NCBI GenBank assembly: GCA_016789785.1
Contig: JAEUQE010000222.1
Location: 1 to 15,302 of the forward strand
Direction of reading: 5' to 3'
Length of the DNA: 15,302 nucleotides
Source: Bryobacterales bacterium
Lineage (GTDB): Bacteria > Acidobacteriota > Terriglobia > Bryobacterales > Bryobacteraceae
Shown piece after piece: positions 1 to 6,126 of the stretch. The translations under genes were made by a program, and so were the position numbers. How positions within the stretch are numbered: position 1 is the first letter of the stretch; the number at the start of each line of letters is the position of its first letter. The notes under the pieces were generated by a model that was not told the origin of the DNA, made no database searches, and worked only from the letters and a program-made list of their open reading frames with translations.

Positions 1-47
1 AGCAGCACGACCGCCGCCAACACCGCCCACCTCGCCGCGCGCCTCAT
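1..47 (-). CDS. Start of an exported protein, cut by window edge; possible third dehydrogenase subunit
   Basis: Reading down the minus strand, an ATG at 47-45 overlaps the TGA stop of the GMC gene as ATGA, the usual arrangement of translationally coupled genes. The frame stays open to the window edge and gives MRRAARWAVLAAVVLL: two or three positive residues followed by a hydrophobic run, a typical signal peptide beginning. Only about 15 residues are visible, so the product cannot be identified. In gluconate- and sorbitol-dehydrogenase operons the order small subunit, flavoprotein, cytochrome c is common, so a membrane cytochrome c is a reasonable guess from position alone. A lipoprotein or an unrelated exported protein is equally compatible with what can be seen. 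The plus strand is also open here (to 129) but without a start or recognisable sequence. Confidence 0.5.
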   Translation of the reverse strand, partial: MRRAARWAVLAAVVL

Positions 48-1696
48 CGAAGACCCGAGCCTTTCCACAACCGAGCGATGCCTTCACCCACTCGGTACGC
101 ATTCGCGAGGATGGTCAGCGCCGGGTTGAAAGCGCCGTTGGTCACGTGGACGCTGCCGTCGGCGACAAACAGGTTGTCAATCTCGTGCACCTGGCAGGCG
201 CGGTTCACCACGCTCGTCTTGGGGTCGTTCCCCATGCGCGCCGTCCCCGCTTGATGCTGGCCGCCGGAGGTGCCTGCTCGATTGGGAATGGTAGGCCAGG
301 TCGTAAGCGCGCCCGCCTCTTTCATCCACACCTCGCATTTCGCAGCCATGGCCCGAGCCGTCTCCACAGTCTTCTCATGCTTCCCACCGGAGATGCGCGC
401 CACTGGGATGCCCCAGGCGTCCTTCACGGCGGGATCCACTTCCACGCGCGACTCCCACACCGGGATTTCCTGAACCGGTCCGCCCACCGAGATGTGACGC
501 ACGTAGTTCTGCCGCATCCAGCGCTTGTGCTCCAGGCCCCAGCGCGGCACGCCCGGCTTCGTCTTCTCCACGAATTGAATCGGGCTGCGCAGAAACTCGT
601 TCGTCAACATGGCCCCGCCGGCGATCCCCGCGTTGTGATGCGCGAAGTCGCAAATCGCGATACCTGAGCCGGGTCCCAAATCGTCGTACACCACCTGTTC
701 GAACGTGCCGGCCACCCGGCAGTACGAATGGCCTTGCAGGTTGCGCCCCACCCAGTCGTAGCGGTTGCCGAGTCCTTGCGGGAACATCGCCGTCTTCGAG
801 TTCAGCAGCAGACGCGCGGTCTCCACGGCGGCGGCGGCCACCACCACGATGTCCGCTGGCTGCTCCTCAAGGCGGCCGCGCTCGTCGAAATACGAAACGC
901 CGGTTGCCCGCGCGCCGTTCATGAGAATCTGCTTCGTCATGCAGCCGGTTCGCAGCACGCAGTTGCCGGTCGCCAGCGCGCGTGGAATCACAGTGTTCTG
1001 CGTCCCGTTCTTTGCATCCACCTCGCAGGAATGACCCACGCACCAGCGGCAGCGCATGCAAGCCTGACGTCCGTTGTAAGGGACACTGTTGCGCAACATG
1101 GGCACATCAAACGGATGCCAGCCGAGCCGTTTGGCCGCGGCACGCAGGATCTCGCATTCCCGGTTGCCGGAAAGCGGCGGCATCGGCAACCCGCGGCGGC
1201 GCGGCCCTTTGAATGGGTCGGGATCCACGTCGCCGGAAACACCCATCTCCCACTCGGCCTTGTCGTAGTAAGGCTCCAAATCGTCGTACGAGATGGGCCA
1301 GTCGTCGAGCGTCGACCCCGGCGGCACACCGTAGTGCGTCCGCATCCGGAAATCCTGCGGCATGAAGCGCCATGCCATCGCTCCGTAACTCACCGTGCCC
1401 GACCCGACACAGGCTGCGTTGTTCTGATAGCCACCCTCGGAGGGCTGCACGATGCGCCGGTTGCCCGCCGGGTCGATCACGACGCGAGGGTGTAGTCCGT
1501 CCTCAGGTCCAAACGTATGGCCAAGGGGAGAGGTGCGCTGGTTGCGCAGATCGTCCTTCCGGCAGTCGGTTGGAGAAACCCAGCGCCCGCGCTCCAGCAG
1601 CACCACCGACAACCCGGCCTCCGCGAGTTCACGCGCCACCACGCCGCCGCCCGCGCCCGCACCCACAATCACCGCGTTGACTTTGGGGAGGCTCAT
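44..1696 (-). CDS. GMC-family FAD oxidoreductase (gluconate-2-dehydrogenase flavoprotein-like)
   Basis: A 550-residue flavoprotein that probably oxidises a sugar, sugar acid or alcohol with a bound FAD and passes electrons to a partner rather than to oxygen. Seen: the FAD-binding GAGAGGG motif at about residues 12-18 followed by ELAEAG and ending in LLERG (about 34-37); the C-terminal GMC signature HQAGTARMG (His481) and NPALTI (Asn524), the usual catalytic pair; VADGS at about 511-515. A cysteine cluster C213-x2-C216-x2-C219-x4-C224 lies mid-protein; related membrane dehydrogenase flavoproteins carry an Fe-S cluster in a comparable region, so this may be one. No signal peptide is visible, as expected when the flavoprotein is co-exported with a Tat-signal small subunit. 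The start is fixed by a strong Shine-Dalgarno GGAGGTGA at 1708-1701. It follows the subunit-3 gene by 16 bases and overlaps the next gene by 4. Exact substrate unknown. Confidence 0.9.
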   Translation of the reverse strand: MSLPKVNAVIVGAGAGGGVVARELAEAGLSVVLLERGRWVSPTDCRKDDLRNQRTSPLGHTFGPEDGLHPRVVIDPAGNRRIVQPSEGGYQNNAACVGSGTVSYGAMAWRFMPQDFRMRTHYGVPPGSTLDDWPISYDDLEPYYDKAEWEMGVSGDVDPDPFKGPRRRGLPMPPLSGNRECEILRAAAKRLGWHPFDVPMLRNSVPYNGRQACMRCRWCVGHSCEVDAKNGTQNTVIPRALATGNCVLRTGCMTKQILMNGARATGVSYFDERGRLEEQPADIVVVAAAAVETARLLLNSKTAMFPQGLGNRYDWVGRNLQGHSYCRVAGTFEQVVYDDLGPGSGIAICDFAHHNAGIAGGAMLTNEFLRSPIQFVEKTKPGVPRWGLEHKRWMRQNYVRHISVGGPVQEIPVWESRVEVDPAVKDAWGIPVARISGGKHEKTVETARAMAAKCEVWMKEAGALTTWPTIPNRAGTSGGQHQAGTARMGNDPKTSVVNRACQVHEIDNLFVADGSVHVTNGAFNPALTILANAYRVGEGIARLWKGSGLR

Positions 1697-1700
1697 CCCA

Positions 1701-1708
1701 TCACCTCC
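1701..1708 (-). promoter_or_regulatory. Strong ribosome binding site of the GMC gene
   Basis: GGAGGTGA on the minus strand, four bases before the ATG at 1696. It is a near-perfect complement of the 16S 3' end and settles the GMC start inside the short gap after the subunit-3 gene. Confidence 0.8.
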
Positions 1709-1712
1709 GGAC

Positions 1713-2210
1713 TCATACGCCCGTCCCGCGGATCTTCACCAGATCGTGTTGCGACCGTCCCCGCACGTTCGTGCCCGGCACTCCGATCATGCGATAGCCG
1801 ATCCCGCCGCGGTTGCCGCCGTGCCGCGGGTCGCCATAGAAGCCCTGCATGGTGTGAGCCAGCAGTGTCGCGAAGAAGCGTGGGTGACTCTTCTCGATCT
1901 GCTTCATGCGCTCCGTGCGCTTTTCCGCAGACAGAGCAGCGAAGTCCGCCCCAATGGCCGCGAGTCCTTCGCGATAGAGCGGCTGGAACTTGCGGTAGTG
2001 TCCGGCGAGTTGCCGGTCGAGAAACACCGGAACGCCAGCCTCGGCCCCGCCGGGAAACTCGTCCGGTGGAATTAGGGTGTCCGCCACGGCTTCCATCAGC
2101 GACATCTCATCTTCGGTAAAGAACCGCCAGGGCCCACGATGGCGCGAACAAGATGTCAGCGCTCCCGCCCCGGCGGCGGTTTGCAGAAACCGGCGTCGCG
2201 TCTTGCTCAT
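1713..2210 (-). CDS. Gluconate 2-dehydrogenase subunit 3 family protein, Tat/lipoprotein signal
   Basis: A 165-residue small partner subunit of the GMC flavoprotein encoded directly after it. Seen: an RR export signal, TRRRFLQTAAGAGALTSC, ending in a possible lipobox LTSC (Cys21), then the family hallmark FFTEDEMSLMEAVADTLIPP (about 30-49), and a C-terminal GFYGDPRHGGN / GIGYRMIG segment (about 123-143). In this family the small subunit carries the Tat signal that exports the folded flavoprotein and anchors the complex. The frame is open up to 2270, but the extra residues are proline/alanine-rich and unlike the family; ATG at 2210 has GGGGA shortly upstream and puts the twin arginines near the N-terminus. 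An ATG at 2225 is the alternative. The 143 bases upstream (2211-2353) show no convincing promoter. Confidence 0.85.
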   Translation of the reverse strand: MSKTRRRFLQTAAGAGALTSCSRHRGPWRFFTEDEMSLMEAVADTLIPPDEFPGGAEAGVPVFLDRQLAGHYRKFQPLYREGLAAIGADFAALSAEKRTERMKQIEKSHPRFFATLLAHTMQGFYGDPRHGGNRGGIGYRMIGVPGTNVRGRSQHDLVKIRGTGV

Positions 2211-2353
2211 TGCATCCCCAATCATATAATCACCAGCCGGGGCGGGGGCCGGAGACATCGGGCGCGGCAACGAACGATGCGTGAACCATACAGGTGCCTG
2301 ATTTCAGAATCCTATCGGAAGCTTCAAAAGACCAGGACGGGGATTGAGCGCAC

Positions 2354-3073
2354 TCAAAGAGCAACGAGTTCTGGCATTTCGTCCCATGTCCGGCCCTCGA
2401 GATCCCGGCCATGCCGCTTCTTCTGCACACCACCCCATTGCTTGAAGAAGAACGCGACCCCTGCACGGAGGCACTTGTCGCGGATATCCTTCACCCATGC
2501 CGCTTCCATGCGCCGAGCGCCGGGACCTGATTCGCCGCCGGCGATGACCCAATCGATCCCGTGCAAATCGATCTCGCCGGCTGGCCCGAGGAGTGGCTCA
2601 ATCGAGAGGAACTTGATATGCGCTTTTGTGCGTCGAAGGTGGTCGATACGCGAGAGGTAGTCGCCGTTCTCAACGCTCACACCCATCCAGATGTGCGGAG
2701 CCCAAGGAAGTTCGCTGCCCAGTGCTTCCAGGCGCTCCGCTCGCTTCGTGAGTACTTGGTATTGGTGCCAGTTCGCACGGTTCATCATGTCGAACACACT
2801 CTTGATGTAATCCACGGGCACCTTCTCGTGGAACAGGTCACTCATGCTGTTTACAAAGATTCGCCGTGGCGTCTTCCAGCGCAGGGGCTCACCGAGCTTG
2901 GCATGCACGAGCTGAAGATCAAATCCTTGCTCGAAAGGGTGCCCTTTGACGCCACGGAAGCGCTCGGCGAAGCGTTCAGCGTAGCAGTTCTTGCAGCCGG
3001 GGCTGATCTTCGTGCAGCCACGGACAGGGTTCCAGGTAGCGTCCGTCCACTCGATCTTTGAATGTTGTGCCAT
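2354..3073 (-). CDS. DUF5131 / phage Gp37-Gp68 family three-Cys-motif protein
   Basis: A 239-residue protein that looks complete. Seen: N-terminal KIEWTDATWNPVRGC, then the cysteine motif C20-x6-C27-x2-C30 followed by YAERFAERF; SMSDLFHEKVP at about 96-106; QVLTKRAERL; WMGVSVEN; FLSIEPLLGP; WVIAGGESGPGARRM; and a C-terminal FKQWGG...GR.LEGRTWDEMP. These are the landmark blocks of the family. The cysteine motif is reminiscent of radical-SAM proteins, but no enzymatic activity has been shown to my knowledge, so I give none. Family members are often encoded beside TcmP ('three-Cys-motif partner'); here the TcmP gene lies immediately upstream and is broken. The ATG shares one base with the tcmP stop (TGATG), and no good Shine-Dalgarno precedes it, so translation was probably coupled to tcmP. 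Confidence 0.88.
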   Translation of the reverse strand: MAQHSKIEWTDATWNPVRGCTKISPGCKNCYAERFAERFRGVKGHPFEQGFDLQLVHAKLGEPLRWKTPRRIFVNSMSDLFHEKVPVDYIKSVFDMMNRANWHQYQVLTKRAERLEALGSELPWAPHIWMGVSVENGDYLSRIDHLRRTKAHIKFLSIEPLLGPAGEIDLHGIDWVIAGGESGPGARRMEAAWVKDIRDKCLRAGVAFFFKQWGGVQKKRHGRDLEGRTWDEMPELVAL

Positions 3074-3618
3074 CAGGGTTGCCCGTACTTCCGGAAGATG
3101 CCGGTGACGATATTCAATGCCGCATCGTTTTGCGAAGCGAAATAGAGGTAGTAAATCACCGCGTTGTTCTTGGTCCTCATCGGCATCGGTTTCGGGACAT
3201 GCTTGAATCCAGCTTTCTTCATCAGTCGCTGCCGAAACGCCTCGGCAAAGCGTTCATTAGATACCTTAATCCGGACTTGCCGGCCGCTTCGATCACGTCC
3301 CAGGCGAGATTGATGTTGTAAAGATCGAGCAGGCAAACAGCCCGGCGATAATCACTGTGTTTGGCACGGGGGAACACATCACGCAGCCAGACGGTGTTGC
3401 AGTCCTCGGTTCAGCGGACTTCCCTCAACCGTCTCGCCAGTGGTTTTGCTGAGGTGGTAGCCCGGTCCGCCGTACGCGTCGATGTACAACCAGCTCAAAC
3501 TGCCGATCCTGTCGCGACGCCACGCCTCCATAATCTTGGAGTAAGCGGCGGCGTATTCACGCACGATGGCCAGCTTGACCTCCGGCCAGATGCCGATCTC
3601 ATCGTACTCAACGGCCAC
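3073..3618 (-). pseudogene. tcmP: tcmP remnant: three-Cys-motif partner protein, two internal out-of-frame deletions
   Basis: Three conserved TcmP-like blocks run in order on the minus strand but in three different frames. Block 1 (GTG at 3618 to about 3409): YDEIGIWPEVKLAIVREY, then YIDAYGGPGY and TGETVEGSPLN. Block 2 (about 3408-3274): EDCNTVWLRDVFPRAK, YRRAVCLLDLYNINLAWDVI; its frame differs from block 1, which stops at 3379-3381. Block 3 (about 3270-3073): VSNERFAEAFRQRLMKKAGF, NNAVIYYLYFASQN, IFRKYGQP. TcmP proteins as I know them are much longer, with a stretch between GSP and the DCN block, and a long segment between LLDPY...W and the C-terminal RL..AGF block; both are missing here. 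The DPY motif also reads DLY. The family is methyltransferase-like and of unknown role. The gene runs into the DUF5131 start by a one-base overlap. Joins lie near 3401-3411 and 3262-3278. Confidence 0.85.
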
Positions 3619-3755
3619 AACAAAACTCTACCAGAATGTTTTGCTGCAAGAAAATGCGCACCTTACCCGCAGCGGTCTGCGCCACCACCTGGTTCCTTCT
3701 GAAGCTCTCCAGAAACTTTAGCCTCGGAGTTGCCGGATTTCGACCAGAGCGTGCC

Positions 3756-3770
3756 ACCTGAGTTTCAGGT
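3756..3770. repeat. Small perfect hairpin ACCTGA-GTT-TCAGGT
   Basis: A six-base perfect inverted repeat with a three-base loop, between the glycosidase gene and the tcmP remnant and just beyond a second, GC-rich hairpin. Taken with its neighbour it is part of the 3' region of the GH113-like gene. Function unknown. Confidence 0.45.
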
Positions 3771-3775
3771 TCCAT

Positions 3776-3797
3776 GAGCGGGGATTTCGCCCCGCTC
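3776..3797 (-). terminator. GC-rich hairpin after the GH113-like gene
   Basis: GAGCGGGG, a six-base loop, then CCCCGCTC: an eight-base perfect stem starting 34 bases after the glycosidase stop codon (3831). There is no T-run, so it may be a factor-dependent end or an mRNA-stabilising structure rather than a classic terminator. Between it and the gene lies the short direct repeat CTGAGAG twice in tandem (about 3803-3816 on the plus strand). Confidence 0.45.
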
Positions 3798-3830
3798 GGG
3801 GGCTGAGAGCTGAGAGCTGGAAGCCGCGAT

Positions 3831-4802
3831 TCACCGCCCGCCCCGCAGGTACCACTTCGCCATCACTTTCATCGCGGGCTTGTTCCACGGCGTGTGCGAC
3901 CCGTCCGATTCTCCACCAAAACCGCTGCTTCCGATCTTCCACCAGTACATGCCCTGAAACCAAGGACGCTTGTAGAAGCCCTGAAACACCGCCTCATAGC
4001 ACCTTGCCTGATCTTGCATCGACAGCGCGCGCGGCGATTCGTCCCACGGCTGTTTGTGTGGCGCCGTGAGGCTCGAATACCCCGCCTCCGGAAAAATCAC
4101 GGGCTTGCGAAAACGCTGGTGCACTGCTTCCACCTTCCGTACCACTGCCGACGTGTCCAGAGAGTCCGGGAGCGGGTAGTAGTTATTGAGTCCGACATAA
4201 TCCACCGCATCCCAGAAGCGAATGCCTTCAAACTCCACACCCCAATTCGCGCAATACGTGATCGGCCCCCGGTACAACTCGCGCGCCCTGCCGATCAGCG
4301 TCCGCCAGTCGGCCTCATGCCGGGCCAGCATGGAGAACTCCACGCCCACCGAGAACAGGTCGGCGCGAATCCTGCCAGCCAGATTTGCGTAGTGCTCCAG
4401 ATAGAGACGGTAACTCGCAAAGAACGCCTTCCGCTCGGTATCCTTCGCGAAATCCAGGCTTGTCGGGGCGCCACTCGGGATCCACACCTGCGGCTTCAGC
4501 AGAACCTTCATACCCTTTTGACGCGCGATGGCACTCAGATTGGCGATGTCGGCGTCCCGTTCCCAATTGCGTGTCCCGCTGAATCGCACGTTCGCCTCAC
4601 CTGCCCGCAGGAAACCGTAGGGCACGAACGCAACCGAGTTCACTCCATACTTTGGCAGGCTCTCCAGAATTTGCCGGGCCCGATCGGACGCGTACACGTC
4701 GGGCCACTCCGCGGTAAAGTTCACGCCACGCTGAAACGGCAACGCTGTCTGCTGCCCAACAGGAGCCGCTGCCGCCAATGCAAGAAATCTGCGCCGTCTC
4801 AT
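3831..4802 (-). CDS. GH113-like glycoside hydrolase (TIM barrel), RR export signal
   Basis: A 323-residue protein that probably hydrolyses a beta-linked polysaccharide outside the cytoplasm; characterised GH113 enzymes are beta-mannanases. Seen: MRRRRFLALAAAAP, an RR/hydrophobic export signal; GVNFTAEW at about 26-33; NSVAFVPYGF at 55-64; a barrel strand ending VLLKPQVWIP (100-109); LFSVGVEFSML with Glu155 as likely acid/base; DAVDYVGLNNYYPL at 198-211; VIFPEAGYSS with Glu239 as likely nucleophile; and GMYWWKIG at 284-291. The 84-residue spacing of the two glutamates fits the family. The start has AGGAAGGA directly before the ATG. It stands alone: hairpins lie on both sides, and the ThuA gene is 420 bases upstream. 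A different clan GH-A-like hydrolase is possible, and substrate specificity cannot be read from the sequence. Confidence 0.75.
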   Translation of the reverse strand: MRRRRFLALAAAAPVGQQTALPFQRGVNFTAEWPDVYASDRARQILESLPKYGVNSVAFVPYGFLRAGEANVRFSGTRNWERDADIANLSAIARQKGMKVLLKPQVWIPSGAPTSLDFAKDTERKAFFASYRLYLEHYANLAGRIRADLFSVGVEFSMLARHEADWRTLIGRARELYRGPITYCANWGVEFEGIRFWDAVDYVGLNNYYPLPDSLDTSAVVRKVEAVHQRFRKPVIFPEAGYSSLTAPHKQPWDESPRALSMQDQARCYEAVFQGFYKRPWFQGMYWWKIGSSGFGGESDGSHTPWNKPAMKVMAKWYLRGGR

Positions 4803-4863
4803 TCCTTCCTAGCTCCAATACTCCTCATTTAGGGCGTAGCCTCGCGCCACCAAGCAACGTAAC

Positions 4864-4902
4864 GCAGACTTCAGTCTGCCGCCTCGACACTCAAGTCGAG
4901 GC
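4864..4902. repeat. Two abutting perfect hairpins (REP-like intergenic palindrome)
   Basis: GCAGACT-TC-AGTCTGC (4864-4879, seven-base stem, two-base loop) is followed after one base by GCCTCGAC-ACTCAA-GTCGAGGC (4881-4902, eight-base stem, six-base loop). Both stems are perfect. The pair lies 62 bases upstream of the glycosidase start. The shape suggests a dispersed intergenic repeat or a mobile palindromic unit rather than a terminator, since there is no T-run. No second copy of this sequence occurs in the window by eye. Confidence 0.6.
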
Positions 4903-5222
4903 CGTGCTCGGGGCCTGTGAATCGCCCCTGGTTGGATGATAAGCGCTCGAACCGGCTTTGACCGTGCGTTTTCCTTCACCTCGCCGTGCGCCGAGCAACC
5001 AACGCCGGCCCCGCAACGAACTCCACACCATTCCGGCCAACTCTCCGGCGCCCGCCGGTCTGCCGGCCCTTGCTTGCAACCCCGGCGGATACAGGCTTCC
5101 TCGATCCGGCGCTCCGGTCACATGGCCCGGCGGCTCACCAATGGTGGAACAAAGCCCATTCCACTGGATCACCTCCGTCATCGCTATTCGAGAGGGTTTG
5201 ATGTCGCCGCGCCCGCCCAGGG
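4903..5222. other. 320-base stretch with no recognisable gene
   Basis: Several frames are open on both strands, as is common at this GC content, but none gives a recognisable protein. The best minus-strand frame, ATG 5181 to a stop at 4891 (96 residues, starting MTEVIQWNG), has no ribosome site and ends inside the palindrome at 4864-4902; plus-strand frames from 4936 and 4958 are arginine/proline-rich. A palindrome CCGGCG-CC-CGCCGG lies at 5045-5058, and TGGATCACCTCC at about 5165-5176 matches the 16S rRNA 3' end by chance; its surroundings are not rRNA. It may hold the 5' region of the glycosidase gene or a decayed gene. Confidence 0.5.
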
Positions 5223-6089
5223 TCACTTCCCCGCGGACTTCACCATGCCGCGATAAGGCACGTTGATCGCCAGCGCTCCCTTCCACTTCGCAGGCACTTT
5301 CCGGTCCAAACACCAGTGCATCGCGTTCACCGTCAGCCGCTGAAACGCTTCCACCGCGAAGTCCTCCGGATGCCCCATGGTCGTGAAGAACACACGTCCG
5401 CCATACTTGTTCTTCCACGTCCACGCCACCGGATTGTCCTCCGCGGGCTTGTTCGGATTCACGCACTTGCCCATCAGCAGACGCTCCGCATCCGCCGGCG
5501 GCCACTTCGGAAGCACGCGGTACAACCACGACCGTACATGAAACTCCTTCGCAACCCCAGTCAGCACCGGATGCTTCGCCGTTTCCGGAATCACCCGCAC
5601 ATCGGTGCTGGCCTGATGCCCGAAATGCGTGTGCCCATCGCCACCCCATCCCGGCGGCGTTCCGAACGCCTCCGATCCCCATGCGTTCCACGCAAACAGC
5701 GGGTGATCCTTCGGATAGTTGAACGAATGCGACGTTGTACGAAACCCGAACATCGGCTTGCTCGATTTCGTGTAGCGTTCAATGTGCGCAACCTGCTCCG
5801 CCGGCAATCGCCGCCATCGCAGATAGAACACTGCCAGATCCGCCTCGGACAATTTCTCCAACCCCGGAATGTCGGTCTCGCCGTTCTGATCCGGCACTGA
5901 CTTCAGAATCGTGCAGCGGAACTTGTAAAGCCTTGTCAGATCCTGCGCAAGGATGGGGAGTGTTTGTTCGCCGCCGTATTCATGATCGCCGCACACAAAC
6001 ACAATGTGCGGCTGTTTGGCGGCATGCACTGCCGGCGCAAGAACTGCTCCGGCCGTTGCGGCGAGAAGATCGCGGCGATTGAGTGGCAT
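5223..6089 (-). CDS. ThuA-like domain protein with RR export signal
   Basis: A 288-residue protein of the ThuA (trehalose-utilisation) group, a class I glutamine-amidotransferase-like fold often found with sugar-metabolism genes; its reaction is not known. Seen: an NRRDLLAATAGAVLAPAVHA export signal (residues 4-23), then PHIVFVCGDHEYGGEQTLP, ADLAVFYLRWRRLP, a flat strand FGFRTTSHSFNYP where amidotransferases carry their catalytic Cys (here none), HPVLTGV, and the family C-terminus VAWTWKNKYGGRVFFTTMGHPEDF followed by MHWCLDRKVP. The frame is open to 6173, which would run into the previous gene; ATG 6089 has GGA at a fair distance and puts the RR signal at the N-terminus, ATG 6098 is the alternative. 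It follows the YfhO-like gene by 37 bases, so the two may be co-transcribed. Confidence 0.82.
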   Translation of the reverse strand: MPLNRRDLLAATAGAVLAPAVHAAKQPHIVFVCGDHEYGGEQTLPILAQDLTRLYKFRCTILKSVPDQNGETDIPGLEKLSEADLAVFYLRWRRLPAEQVAHIERYTKSSKPMFGFRTTSHSFNYPKDHPLFAWNAWGSEAFGTPPGWGGDGHTHFGHQASTDVRVIPETAKHPVLTGVAKEFHVRSWLYRVLPKWPPADAERLLMGKCVNPNKPAEDNPVAWTWKNKYGGRVFFTTMGHPEDFAVEAFQRLTVNAMHWCLDRKVPAKWKGALAINVPYRGMVKSAGK

Positions 6090-6126
6090 CGCGTCCATTA
6101 TATGGCGCGCCTGCGCTGTGTGAGTC

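Noticed and set aside
1..129. Open plus-strand frame at the window start (tail of a convergent gene?)
   Set aside because: Nothing in it is recognisable, and the minus-strand ATGA start with a signal peptide explains the same bases better.
2210..2270. Upstream extension of the subunit-3 gene to 2270
   Set aside because: Pro/Ala-rich, unlike family N-termini, and would bury the RR export signal 20 residues inside.
5165..5176. TGGATCACCTCC, identical to the 16S rRNA 3' end
   Set aside because: The bases before it do not match 16S rRNA at all, so this is a chance 12-base match; on the minus strand it reads as a Shine-Dalgarno followed only by a 13-codon frame (ATG near 5161).
4891..5181. 96-codon minus-strand frame in the gap between ThuA-like and GH113-like genes
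   Set aside because: No ribosome site, no recognisable motif, stop lies inside a palindrome; kept only as part of the unexplained region.
4936..5266. Plus-strand frames starting at 4936 and 4958
   Set aside because: Arg/Pro/Ser-rich, overlapping each other, and running into the 3' end of the ThuA-like gene on the other strand.
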